DNA of 64,000 nt. It comes from Ga0077548 sp035440445. Lineage in GTDB: Bacteria > Pseudomonadota > Alphaproteobacteria > Rhizobiales > Xanthobacteraceae. Location: NCBI GenBank assembly GCA_035440445.1, contig DAORMJ010000011.1, positions 1 through 64,000 on the forward strand. Reading direction: 5' to 3'. The notes under the pieces were generated by a model. The model did not search any database. It was not told the DNA's origin and saw only the letters and a program-made list of their open reading frames with translations. Position numbers and translations under genes: made by a program. Below, piece by piece: positions 1-7,154 of this stretch; position 1 is the stretch's first letter; each line of letters begins with the position of its first letter.

Positions 1-978
1 GAAGGGAAAGTTCATCCAGGGAATGCGTGTCACCGATGCCGAAACGCGCCGAACCCGTCTTATGTTTCCGCGTCGTCGGCGCAGATCGCAAAGTCAAAGC
101 GTTCTTCCGCAGGACGCTGGGCAGCGATTGCAGCGGCTTTGGTCGTGCTCGTGGTCGGTTCTGCCTTCGCGATGATGTCGTTTCGCGGCAGCGAGCCGCA
201 GGTCGCAGTACTGACACCGGCAAAGAGCGAGGCCCCGCCACAGCAAATGCAGGCACCGCAAACGCCTGCGATGCAGCAGCAGAATTCGCCCGCGCAAAAC
301 CCGCAGGTCGCCGTGGTTGAATCCAAACCCGACGCGGCCACGAAGCAGGAAGTCCAGGTACAGGATCGCAAGATCGACGCGCTGGTGCCGCCACCGCCGC
401 CGGTCGATCCGCAGGCCGATGCGCGCCGCGACTTCGAGATCGCGCAAAAGATCGATACCAGCGAGGCCTATGATCTCTTCCTGTCGCGCCATCCGGAGGG
501 GTTCTATGCGACGCTCGCGCGCGCGCAGAAAACCAAGCTCGCCGCGATGGAACAGCAACGCATCCAGCAGGAGCAGCAGCGCCAGCGCGAGGAGCAATTG
601 CGCATCCAGCAGACGTTGACGCGCAACGTGATCGCCGAGTTGCAGCGCGCAGGCTGCGGTCCCGACCGTTCCGACGGCGAGTGGGACGATGCCGCGCGCA
701 AATCGCTCGACCTTTACAATCGTCACGCCAAGACGAAGTTCGATGACGAGCCGAACGAGGAGTTGTTGAACGGGCTGAAGGAGCGTGACGGACGCGTCTG
801 CCCGCTGGTTTGCGGCCGCGGCTTTGTCGCGCGCAACAATACCTGCGTGCCGGTGCCGCAACAGGTTCAGCAGCGTCCGCAGCCGCGCCCGCAACAACAA
901 CAGCAGCAGCAGCAACAGCAGGCTCCGCAACTGCCGCGCGGCACGATCTGCGTCCGCGGGATTTGCGTCGGCAACTAG
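1..978 (+). CDS. C-terminal part of a membrane-anchored Gln-rich protein, paralogous to the tail of the kinase at 8787-10670 (5' partial)
   Basis: The frame is open from the left edge, so the N-terminus lies outside the window; about 325 residues are visible. A basic juxtamembrane stretch is followed by one hydrophobic segment (about residues 42-62, rich in A, V and L) and then a Pro/Gln-rich linker. A conserved module follows, with DPQADARRDFEIAQKIDT, an RHPEGFYA helix pair, a GCG...WDD segment and a Cys pair motif VCPLVCG. The tail is polyglutamine. The second kinase in this window has the same order: basic stretch, membrane segment, Pro-rich linker, DPQAEARRDFE module and VCPVVCG. This gene is therefore probably the end of a Ser/Thr kinase or another receptor of that type; the missing catalytic part is inference. 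A strong terminator follows at once. Confidence 0.7.
   Translation, partial: EGKVHPGNACHRCRNAPNPSYVSASSAQIAKSKRSSAGRWAAIAAALVVLVVGSAFAMMSFRGSEPQVAVLTPAKSEAPPQQMQAPQTPAMQQQNSPAQNPQVAVVESKPDAATKQEVQVQDRKIDALVPPPPPVDPQADARRDFEIAQKIDTSEAYDLFLSRHPEGFYATLARAQKTKLAAMEQQRIQQEQQRQREEQLRIQQTLTRNVIAELQRAGCGPDRSDGEWDDAARKSLDLYNRHAKTKFDDEPNEELLNGLKERDGRVCPLVCGRGFVARNNTCVPVPQQVQQRPQPRPQQQQQQQQQQAPQLPRGTICVRGICVGN
889..930 (+). repeat. CAA/CAG trinucleotide tract encoding polyglutamine
   Basis: A run of mixed CAA and CAG codons encodes about ten consecutive Gln residues near the C-terminus of the first gene. The codons are mixed, so slippage is less likely than in a pure repeat, but the tract is still low complexity. 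Confidence 0.8.
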
Positions 979-999
979 AGCCGGATGAGCTTCCAAACG

Positions 1000-1030
1000 A
1001 AAAGGCCGGGGTAGTCCCCGGCCTTTTTTA
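1000..1030. terminator. Rho-independent terminator, probably bidirectional, between the first gene and bfr
   Basis: AAAGGCCGGGG and CCCCGGCC form a stem with a TAGT loop, followed by a run of T and preceded by A-rich sequence. It sits between convergent genes (stops at 978 on plus and 1049 on minus) and can serve both. Confidence 0.85.
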
Positions 1031-1048
1031 TTGGATGATCGCAGAAGC

Positions 1049-1528
1049 TCAGTCCGCGAGCTTGCCGATGTGGTGCTGCGAGTAGAGCTGCAGGCCGAGC
1101 TTGTCGACGAGGTCGAGCTGCGTTTCGAGGAAATCGATATGCCCTTCCTCGTCGGCCATCAGTTCCTCGAACAGATCCTTCGACGGATAATCCTTCACGG
1201 ACTGGCAGTAGGTCGCGGCTTCCTGATAGAGCGCGCGCGCCTCGTATTCCGCCTTGAGGTCGGCTTCCAGGACTTCCTTGACGTTCTGGCCGATGCGGAT
1301 CGGGTCGAGCGTCTGCATGTTCGGCAGGCCTTCGAGGAAAATGATCCGCGTCGTGAACTTGTCCGCGTGCTGCATTTCCTCGATGGATTCCGCGCGCCAC
1401 TTTTTGGCGAGGTCGAGATAGCCCCAGTCATCCAGCAGGCGGTAGTGGATCCAGTACTGGTTGATGGCGGTAAGCTCCGAGCGAAGCCCCTTGTTGAGGT
1501 ATTCGATGACTTTGGGATCGCCCTTCAT
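1049..1528 (-). CDS. bfr: Bacterioferritin
   Basis: This is a 24-mer iron-storage ferritin that oxidises Fe(II) and stores it as a mineral, with haem bound between subunits. The 159-residue product has the family length. The ferroxidase ligands E18, E51 and H54 and the haem-ligand Met M52 are in place (EEMQHADKF), and E94 and E127 equivalents are present in the AEYEAR and DEEGH segments. The start at 1528 (MKGDPKVIEYL) was chosen because it matches the family N-terminus and AGGAGA lies 8 bases upstream; a longer frame to 1546 exists. The gene lies downstream of bfd on the same strand, with an Irr-type box at 1564-1580. Confidence 0.97.
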   Translation of the reverse strand: MKGDPKVIEYLNKGLRSELTAINQYWIHYRLLDDWGYLDLAKKWRAESIEEMQHADKFTTRIIFLEGLPNMQTLDPIRIGQNVKEVLEADLKAEYEARALYQEAATYCQSVKDYPSKDLFEELMADEEGHIDFLETQLDLVDKLGLQLYSQHHIGKLAD

Positions 1529-1563
1529 CGGCGGTATCTCCTGCAATGCGGTTAGGAGCTTTA

Positions 1564-1580
1564 TTTAGAATAGTTCTAAG
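1564..1580. promoter_or_regulatory. Irr-type iron control element upstream of bfr
   Basis: TTTAGAA-TAG-TTCTAAG is an inverted repeat with a 3-base spacer, 36 bases upstream of the bfr start. It resembles the iron control element bound by Irr in rhizobia, recalled from the literature. Irr acts under iron limitation, which fits repression of an iron-storage gene. Binding is inferred. Confidence 0.7.
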
Positions 1581-1631
1581 GAGAACGCAAATAGTCGTTT
1601 CGTGTTCTCTAACGCTTTCAAAATAAAAGAC

Positions 1632-1925
1632 TTATTCGGCTGCGACGAGTGCAGCACCCGCCGGGAGCGGTTCGATCGCGGCGGTCAGGGCGTCGGCGAT
1701 CTTGGCAACGCCACAGCTGTTTTCTGCGGCGACGGGGCAGGTATTGCAACCCTTGCCGAGCGTTTCGTTCATGATCTTGCGGATCGTGCGGGCACAGGTG
1801 CCGCATTTTGGGCTGCAGCCGAGGCACTTATAGACCTCGAACGTCGAGCGCGCAGCGCCCTCGGCCCGCGTACAGGATTCGCGGACTTGCGCTTCGGTCA
1901 GGCAGTTGCACGAGCAGATGATCAC
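1632..1925 (-). CDS. bfd: Bacterioferritin-associated ferredoxin (Bfd)
   Basis: A small [2Fe-2S] protein that passes electrons to bacterioferritin to release stored iron. The product is 97 residues, longer than the 64-residue enteric form. It has the N-terminal C4-x-C6 pair (MIICSCNCLTE) and the second cluster pair C-G-T-C in SPKCGTCARTI, the BFD-like helix-turn arrangement. Extra Cys residues (C8 and those near residues 34-37) and an Ala-rich C-terminal extension are unusual but do not disturb the core motif. The gene lies upstream of bfr on the same strand, with its own Irr-type box at 1959-1973, so the pair is probably co-regulated by iron. Confidence 0.93.
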   Translation of the reverse strand: MIICSCNCLTEAQVRESCTRAEGAARSTFEVYKCLGCSPKCGTCARTIRKIMNETLGKGCNTCPVAAENSCGVAKIADALTAAIEPLPAGAALVAAE

Positions 1926-1958
1926 GCGTGACTTCCCAAAGACTGCTTTTGATACAGA

Positions 1959-1973
1959 TTAGAACGCTTCTAA
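1959..1973. promoter_or_regulatory. Irr-type iron control element upstream of bfd
   Basis: TTAGAA-CGC-TTCTAA is a perfect inverted repeat with a 3-base spacer, 34 bases upstream of the bfd start. Its spacing mirrors the bfr box. Irr binding is inferred from the motif and the iron-storage context. Confidence 0.72.
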
Positions 1974-2143
1974 CCTGTTGATCCTTTTGCATTTTTTCAT
2001 CGCATCACGTTTCACGCCGGTCAAGCATGGGCGAGCCGCGAGTGCTTTTTTCCCGGATTTCTCGTTAATCGCGGGGCATGCGAGGAAGGGGCAAAAGGCG
2101 GTCCTTACTTTCTCCTTACAGAAGAACCGCGGGCGGGGAGCCA

Positions 2144-3148
2144 ATGCAGACCAGACCGAAAATTGCCGTGGTGGGCGCGGGCGCGATCGGCAACCTGCTT
2201 GCCGCGATCTGGACGCGGGCCGGAGAGGACGTGACGCTGGTGGTCCGCCCGGATCGCGTAGCGGCGCTCTCGGCGTCGGGCCTGCGCGCGAGCGGCCTTG
2301 CCGGCGATTTTCATGTGATGCCGAAGGTTACGGCGGAAATTCCGGCCGGCACCGAGTTCGCAGTCTTCACGATGAAGACGCAGGATCTCGCGCAGGCGCT
2401 CCGTACGCACAAGGGCTCGCTCGGCGCGGCCACGATCGTCACGACCCAGAACGGCGTTCGTGCGCGGGAAATCGTGCTTGCCGAATGCGGCGTCGAGCCG
2501 ATCAGCGCGACCTTGATGCTGAACGCCTCCGCACTCGAGCCCGGCACCGTGCGCTACAACCGCATCGGCACCACCGTGCTTGGCGCGGTGCCGGAAGAAC
2601 GGCGCATGGCGCTCGCGGAAATGGACGTGCTGTTCGAGCTGGTCTCGCCGGTCTTCGACACGCCGCAGATCGAAGGCGCGATGTGGTCGAAACTCGTCGT
2701 TAATGCGCTGACCAACAGCCTGCAGGCACTTACGGGAAATTCGCTCAACGATTGCGTGAACGATCCGGTGATTTCGTCCTTCGCGGTGGCACAGTTGAAA
2801 GAATCCTTCGGCGTCGTGCGCGCCGCGAAGATTCCGCTCATCGATATGCCCGGCGCGCCGATGAAGCTGTTCTCGATCATGATGCGGTTGCCGCCTTTGC
2901 TTTGCAAAGCGATCCTGCGCAAGAACCTCGGCCGCGCCGACGAAGCGAATACGTTGACCTCGACCTTGCAAAGCATCCTGCGCAAGCAACCGACCGAGAT
3001 CGATTATCTGAATGGCGAATTCGTCCGGCTTGGAGAGAAGATCAACCATCCCGTGCCGCTCAACCGCGCGATCGTCGAGCACATCAAGCGGATCGAAAAG
3101 ACCGGAGCATTCCTGAAGCGCGAGGAAATCGCGGCGATGCTGCGCTGA
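2144..3148 (+). CDS. Ketopantoate reductase family (ApbA/PanE) NADPH-dependent 2-keto acid reductase
   Basis: The 334-residue product opens with a Rossmann dinucleotide site, VVGAGAIGNLLAA. It carries the ApbA/PanE N-domain (about residues 5-150, with MKTQDL and TQNGV) and the helical C-domain (about 175-330, with the MWSKLVVNALTNSLQALTG motif). Family members reduce 2-dehydropantoate for pantothenate synthesis, but many paralogues act on other 2-keto acids, so the substrate is uncertain. The start at 2144 was chosen over an in-frame ATG at 2078 because GGGGAG sits just upstream and the next residues begin the Rossmann strand. The gene is divergent from bfd. Confidence 0.88.
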   Translation: MQTRPKIAVVGAGAIGNLLAAIWTRAGEDVTLVVRPDRVAALSASGLRASGLAGDFHVMPKVTAEIPAGTEFAVFTMKTQDLAQALRTHKGSLGAATIVTTQNGVRAREIVLAECGVEPISATLMLNASALEPGTVRYNRIGTTVLGAVPEERRMALAEMDVLFELVSPVFDTPQIEGAMWSKLVVNALTNSLQALTGNSLNDCVNDPVISSFAVAQLKESFGVVRAAKIPLIDMPGAPMKLFSIMMRLPPLLCKAILRKNLGRADEANTLTSTLQSILRKQPTEIDYLNGEFVRLGEKINHPVPLNRAIVEHIKRIEKTGAFLKREEIAAMLR

Positions 3149-3180
3149 CTTTCGTTTCGGGCGGTGAGTTTGGATACTTG

Positions 3181-3292
3181 GTCATCCCCGCGAATGCGGG
3201 GATCCATACTCCCGGTGTTTGCAGCGGTTCGCCGACGTCCACGAAAATAACTTCCAGTCGTGGTTATGGGTCCCCGCATTCGCGAGGACGAG
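3181..3292. repeat. Dispersed palindromic repeat, copy 1
   Basis: The arms GTCATCCCCGCGAATGCGGG and TCCCCGCATTCGCGAGGACG bracket a loop containing GGATCCATACTCCC and GTGGTTATGG. Each arm is itself a small hairpin. The same architecture recurs at 3868, 4058, 12513 and 18801. Confidence 0.85.
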
Positions 3293-3460
3293 ATCGAAAC
3301 TCCCGATCAACCTTTCAAACAGCAGTTCTTGTTCTCGCGCTCCACAATGAGCCGAGCTTTGCGAAGTTTGCGCCACCAAAAGAAGGCGGCGGGGACGCCG
3401 GGACCTTCGAGGTCCCATAACCGCCTGCACGAAAGGGTAGAAAGTGCAGACGCGTCGTCG

Positions 3461-3796
3461 TCATGAGGCACCGAACAATCCCAGCATCCCACGCACGATA
3501 GGTATACGGCCTGTTTCGCCTGATCCCTGGGAGACTCCATTTATCCCCCACTGGCGGGCCTTCTCGGCTTTGCGTTGAAGCGTTGGCACGCATCCAGAGC
3601 AGGCCGCCAAGGAAGGCCCTGTGACGAGCGGAACGGCTCGCCGGAACCGGACGACTTCAGCCGCCGCATCTTGCCTCTCGCGTAAGAGGCGCCATGCGGC
3701 CACCGCTTCCGGCCCCCATTGCGCTACGCGTTGCGCGATGTCCTTTAGCAGGACCGGAACGAGAATGAATATATTCCTAATATCATAAAATGTCAA
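3461..3796 (-). CDS. Doubtful open frame, hypothetical 111-residue protein
   Basis: I do not recognise this frame. The translation has a plausible helical middle (QWGPEAVAAWRLLRERQDAA) and a CSGC motif. Codon choice, however, is unlike the neighbours (AGG, GGA, ATA and TTA are frequent), there is no clear ribosome binding site, and other frames are also open here. It lies between dispersed repeats. It could be a remnant of transferred DNA or a chance frame; I keep it only as a low-confidence entry. Confidence 0.25.
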   Translation of the reverse strand: MTFYDIRNIFILVPVLLKDIAQRVAQWGPEAVAAWRLLRERQDAAAEVVRFRRAVPLVTGPSLAACSGCVPTLQRKAEKARQWGINGVSQGSGETGRIPIVRGMLGLFGAS

Positions 3797-3867
3797 GAGG
3801 GTCGCGTGCGAGCTTCGCTCTTCGCCCTGCGGGGAAGGGGCAGTGAAGCCGGGCCATAAAATAATTC

Positions 3868-3982
3868 GTCATCCCCGCGAAAGCGGGGATCCATACTCCC
3901 GGCGCTAGCAATGGCTCGCTGAATCCTGCGAAAAATAACAAGCAGTCGTGGTTATGGGTCCCCGCCTTTCGCGGGGACGACG
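3868..3982. repeat. Dispersed palindromic repeat, copy 2
   Basis: GTCATCCCCGCGAAAGCGGG at the left and GGTCCCCGCCTTTCGCGGGG at the right form the outer arms. The inner part carries GGATCCATACTCCCGGCG and CAGTCGTGGTTATGG. It is closely similar to copy 1. Confidence 0.87.
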
Positions 3983-4057
3983 ATTCTTGTTCTGAAGAAG
4001 GTGTGCCCTAAATTTATTCCCGTCATTGCCGGGCTTGACCCGGCAATCTTGTTCATG

Positions 4058-4224
4058 GTCATCCCCGCGAAAGCGGGGATCCATACTCCCCGTCTATATC
4101 CTCATGGTGAGGAGCCCGCGTCTCGAACCATGTGGCCTCATCCTTCGAGACGCTCGCCTTCGGCTCGCTCCTCAGGATGAGGCTAAAGGGTAGTGGTTAT
4201 GGGTCCCCGCCTTTCGCGGGGACA
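4058..4224. repeat. Dispersed palindromic repeat, copy 3, with a second repeat family nested inside
   Basis: The outer arms are the same as in copy 2 (GTCATCCCCGCGAAAGCGGG and GTCCCCGCCTTTCGCGGGGA). Between them lies a different palindromic element, 4100-4182, which begins CCTCATGGTGAGGAGC and ends CTCCTCAGGATGAGG, with CATCCTTCGAGACGC inside. That inner family recurs between groES and groEL. Confidence 0.82.
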
Positions 4225-4273
4225 ACAGAGAAAGTTTGGTTGCGCGGCTTTGTTTCAGGAAGCCGAGCGCGCG

Positions 4274-5071
4274 TCAGGCAAACCCGATCTCCAGTCCCGG
4301 CACGTCGAGGCCACGCACTTCCGAGCGCCAGGTCTCGCCGGGGTTGATCACGAAAGCTTTCGTCACGGTGCCGGTGGTGATGATCTCGCCGGCGGCGACG
4401 GGCGCGTTCTGCGGATCGTCCCGCAACAGATCGAGCAAATGCTTCATCGCAAACAGCGGACCGTCGAGCACGTTGCGCGCGTGCCCCTGATCGACGAGTT
4501 CACCGTCCCGATAGAGCGAAATCTCGAAATTCGAGAGCGCCTCGGCCCATGCCGCGCGGTCTTCGATCTTCACGCGCGGACCGAGATAATAAGCGCCGTG
4601 CAATCCATTGTTCGCAACCGTATCGGGGGCGGAGAATTTCCATTCCGGATAATGCGACTGCACGATCTCGAAGCCGTGCGCGGCCCAGTCGATGCAATCC
4701 AGAATTTGCGCAGGCGACATGCCGGCCTCCGGCGCGCGGCCGAAGCCGAAGGCGATCTCCGGCTCGATGCGGGGCTCGGCGAACTTCGCGAGGCTCACCT
4801 TCCGCGCAGCGGTAAAGTCATGCAGCGTGCTGTCGTACATATAGCCCCAGATCGGGGCGAAGACCTTGTATTCCTCCCAGATCGTGCGGTTGGTGAAGCC
4901 GATCTTGCGGCCTTTGACGCGCTCGCCGCGCGCTTCGCGCAGCCTGCGCATTTGCGCGATCACGCCGTAAGCCTGCGGCATCTCGATTCCCGAGAATGCG
5001 GCGAGCGGGGTCCGGTGGTCGATGGCGTCGAGAATTTCCGCGGCCTTGGCGGTGGTGTCTAAGGGGCTCAT
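4274..5071 (-). CDS. 2-keto-4-pentenoate hydratase / FAA-hydrolase-fold decarboxylase family
   Basis: The 265-residue product matches the MhpD/HpcG/DmpE family, which hydrates 2-hydroxy-dienoates in aromatic meta-cleavage pathways, or the related 4-oxalocrotonate decarboxylases. Visible family features are GRKIGFTNRTIW near residue 55, the acidic metal-site segment EPRIEPEIAFGF near 105, and the C-terminal GEIITTGTVTKAF. No ring-cleavage genes lie nearby, so the true substrate is unknown. The start at 5071 (MSPLDTT) was preferred to the extended frame at 5140, which would run into the region serving the divergent aldehyde dehydrogenase. Confidence 0.85.
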   Translation of the reverse strand: MSPLDTTAKAAEILDAIDHRTPLAAFSGIEMPQAYGVIAQMRRLREARGERVKGRKIGFTNRTIWEEYKVFAPIWGYMYDSTLHDFTAARKVSLAKFAEPRIEPEIAFGFGRAPEAGMSPAQILDCIDWAAHGFEIVQSHYPEWKFSAPDTVANNGLHGAYYLGPRVKIEDRAAWAEALSNFEISLYRDGELVDQGHARNVLDGPLFAMKHLLDLLRDDPQNAPVAAGEIITTGTVTKAFVINPGETWRSEVRGLDVPGLEIGFA

Positions 5072-5169
5072 TGCGCTAGGGTCTGCTTTCCGTTTGCCGG
5101 TGTTGACAGGGCTCCGCTTTCGTAGCCCCATCCCGGCCAATTTCGAACAAGTCAGGTGAGAGAAACAAG

Positions 5170-6603
5170 ATGTATCCGGACGTTTCCCTGCATATCAACG
5201 GCCAGTGGACCCAAGGCGCGGAAGGCAAGAGCGAGCCGGTCCTGAACCCGGCTACCGGCGAAAAGATCGGTACGCTCGCGCATGCCACCAAGCCCGATCT
5301 CGACATGGCACTGCAGGCGGCGAACGACGGCTTCAAGGTCTGGAAAAAGACGCCGGCCGACACCCGCTACAAGACTCTGCGCAAGGCCGCCGACATCATC
5401 CGCTCGCGCGCCGACGACATCGCAAAAATCATGGTGATGGAGCAGGGCAAGCCGCTGGTCGAAGCCAAGGGCGAGACGCTGCTGGCCGGTGACATCATGG
5501 ACTGGTTCGCGGAAGAAGCGCGCCGCACTTATGGCCGTGTGATCCCGGCGCGCGGCGAGAACATCTGGCAACTCGTGGTGAAAGAGCCGGTCGGCCCGGT
5601 CGCTGCCTTCACGCCGTGGAATTTCCCGATCAACCAGGCGGTGCGCAAATGCTCGGCCGCGATTGCGGCCGGATGCTCGATCATTCTGAAAGGCCCGGAA
5701 GAAACCCCTGCGTCCTGCGCAGAACTCGTGAAGTGCTATCTCGACGCGGGCGTTCCCGCCGGTGTGATCCAGCTCGTCTATGGCAATCCGGCGGAGATTT
5801 CGTCTTATCTCATTCCGCATCCGGTGATCCGCAAGATCACGTTCACGGGTTCGACCGCAGTCGGCAAGCAGCTCGCGTCGCTCGCGGGCCTTCACATGAA
5901 GCGCATCACCATGGAGCTTGGCGGTCATGCGCCGGCAATCGTGTTCGAGGATGCCAATGTCGATCAGGCGGTGAAGATTCTCTCCGCGAACAAGCACCGC
6001 AATGCCGGTCAGGTCTGTGTCGCGCCGACCCGCTTTCTCGTGCATGAGAAGGTCTATGGCGACTTCGTCGAGAAATATGTCGCCGCCGCCAAGAAGCTGA
6101 AAGTCGGCGACGGCCTCGACAAGGATACGCGCATGGGTCCGCTCGCGAATACGCGCCGCGTCGATGCGATGGAATCCTTCGTCGCCGACGCCGTGCAGAA
6201 GGGCGCCAAGATCGAAACCGGCGGCAAGCGCATCGGCAACAAGGGTAACTTCTTCGAGCCGACCGTGATGACCGGCATCAATCACGACATGAAGATCATG
6301 AACGAGGAGCCGTTCGGCCCGCTCTCGCCGATCATGCCGTTCTCCTCCTTCGACAGCGTGGTCGAGGAAGCGAACCGGCTGCCTTATGGTCTCGCCGCTT
6401 ACGCCTATACGTCTTCGGCCAAGACCGCGGGCGCGATCGGTGCTGCGTTCGAAAGCGGCATGGTCTCGATCAACCATCACGGGCTGGCACTTCCCGAAGT
6501 ACCCTTCGGCGGCGTCAAGGATTCCGGCTACGGCTCGGAAGGCGGCACGGAAGCGATCGAAGCCTATCTGAATACGAAGTTCATCTCTCAGCTCGGAATT
6601 TGA
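5170..6603 (+). CDS. NAD(P)-dependent aldehyde dehydrogenase, succinate-semialdehyde dehydrogenase-like
   Basis: The 477-residue product has the full aldehyde dehydrogenase fold. It shows FTPWNFP, the cofactor motif FTGSTAVGKQ, the general-base Glu in MELGGHAPAIVFEDA, the catalytic Cys in NAGQVCVAPTR and the late NEEPFGPLSP motif. GabD-type enzymes oxidise succinate semialdehyde to succinate, but related enzymes accept other semialdehydes. The gene is transcribed away from the hydratase across a 98-base spacer that contains a TTGACA. AGGTGAGAG precedes the ATG. A GC-rich inverted repeat at about 6652-6682 follows and may terminate it. Confidence 0.88.
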   Translation: MYPDVSLHINGQWTQGAEGKSEPVLNPATGEKIGTLAHATKPDLDMALQAANDGFKVWKKTPADTRYKTLRKAADIIRSRADDIAKIMVMEQGKPLVEAKGETLLAGDIMDWFAEEARRTYGRVIPARGENIWQLVVKEPVGPVAAFTPWNFPINQAVRKCSAAIAAGCSIILKGPEETPASCAELVKCYLDAGVPAGVIQLVYGNPAEISSYLIPHPVIRKITFTGSTAVGKQLASLAGLHMKRITMELGGHAPAIVFEDANVDQAVKILSANKHRNAGQVCVAPTRFLVHEKVYGDFVEKYVAAAKKLKVGDGLDKDTRMGPLANTRRVDAMESFVADAVQKGAKIETGGKRIGNKGNFFEPTVMTGINHDMKIMNEEPFGPLSPIMPFSSFDSVVEEANRLPYGLAAYAYTSSAKTAGAIGAAFESGMVSINHHGLALPEVPFGGVKDSGYGSEGGTEAIEAYLNTKFISQLGI

Positions 6604-6693
6604 ATTCGGCTTGTGACGCGGCCTTATCGCCGCGTTCACCCTGACTTGCAGCACACCGCGCGAGACCCCGCGCGGCGTGTTACTGTTTCCGCC

Positions 6694-7068
6694 ATGCGCG
6701 CTCTCATTTTCGTTCTGGTTCTGCTTGCCGCTGTTCCCGCGAAGGCGGAGCAGTTTTCGCTCCGCTGCGACGACGGCCCGCATACGCCGCTGCTCTTTAC
6801 CTTCGACACGCAAGTCGGGAAGGCGATCTATGAATCGCCCGCGCAGAAAGACCCGCTGCCGGGAACCATCACCCGTTCCATGGGCCGTTCGTTTCTCTTC
6901 AACGTGCAGATGATCGGCCCGGACTTCACCGATTTCGTCTGGAACGATGCCGCGTCGGAAATGCAGATCGGTCTTCGCGGCACGCCGTTCCAGCGCAAGT
7001 TCGAATGCCAGCGCATCCCGCTGCGGCCGGTGGCAAGCGGCTTTCAGACGCTCTGGCCGAAACGCTAG
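6694..7068 (+). CDS. Small exported protein of unknown function
   Basis: The 124-residue product begins with a clear signal peptide (MRALIFVLVLLAAVPAKA, cleavage after AKA). The mature part of about 106 residues has two Cys residues (LRCDD and FECQR) that could form a disulfide, and no motif I recognise. An in-frame codon at 6613 exists, but the ATG at 6694 directly starts the signal peptide. It lies between the aldehyde dehydrogenase and a kinase, with no evidence of a shared role. Confidence 0.6.
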   Translation: MRALIFVLVLLAAVPAKAEQFSLRCDDGPHTPLLFTFDTQVGKAIYESPAQKDPLPGTITRSMGRSFLFNVQMIGPDFTDFVWNDAASEMQIGLRGTPFQRKFECQRIPLRPVASGFQTLWPKR

Positions 7069-7154
7069 CGGCCTCACGCAAACGCGATTGTCCCGCTCTC
7101 GACCCCGCCGCCATGGCGGGGTAGGGATTGCCGGAACAAGGATCTTTTCGGGCG

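Larger units (their letters stand above)
3149..4273. other. Gene-poor, repeat-rich intergenic region
   Basis: About 1.1 kb separates two convergent genes. It contains three copies of a long palindromic repeat (3181-3292, 3868-3982 and 4058-4224), a shorter GCCGGG...CCCGGC palindrome at 4017-4047, and one weakly supported minus-strand open frame at 3461-3796. No convincing gene, tRNA or promoter was seen elsewhere. Codon use in the open frames is unlike the flanking genes. Confidence 0.7.

Noticed and set aside
1978..2703. A plus-strand open frame overlapping the 5' part of the PanE-like gene
   Set aside because: Its translation is Arg/Gly/Ala-rich without a domain, while the overlapping frame starting at 2144 carries a Rossmann motif and family motifs.
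3181..4224. Possible CRISPR array, because several similar palindromic repeats occur close together
   Set aside because: Repeat spacing is irregular and each unit is over 100 bases with internal symmetry. There are no short equal spacers and no cas genes, so these are dispersed intergenic palindromes.
5152..7077. A long minus-strand open frame opposite the aldehyde dehydrogenase
   Set aside because: The plus strand encodes a complete dehydrogenase with catalytic Cys and Glu; the minus frame has no domain.
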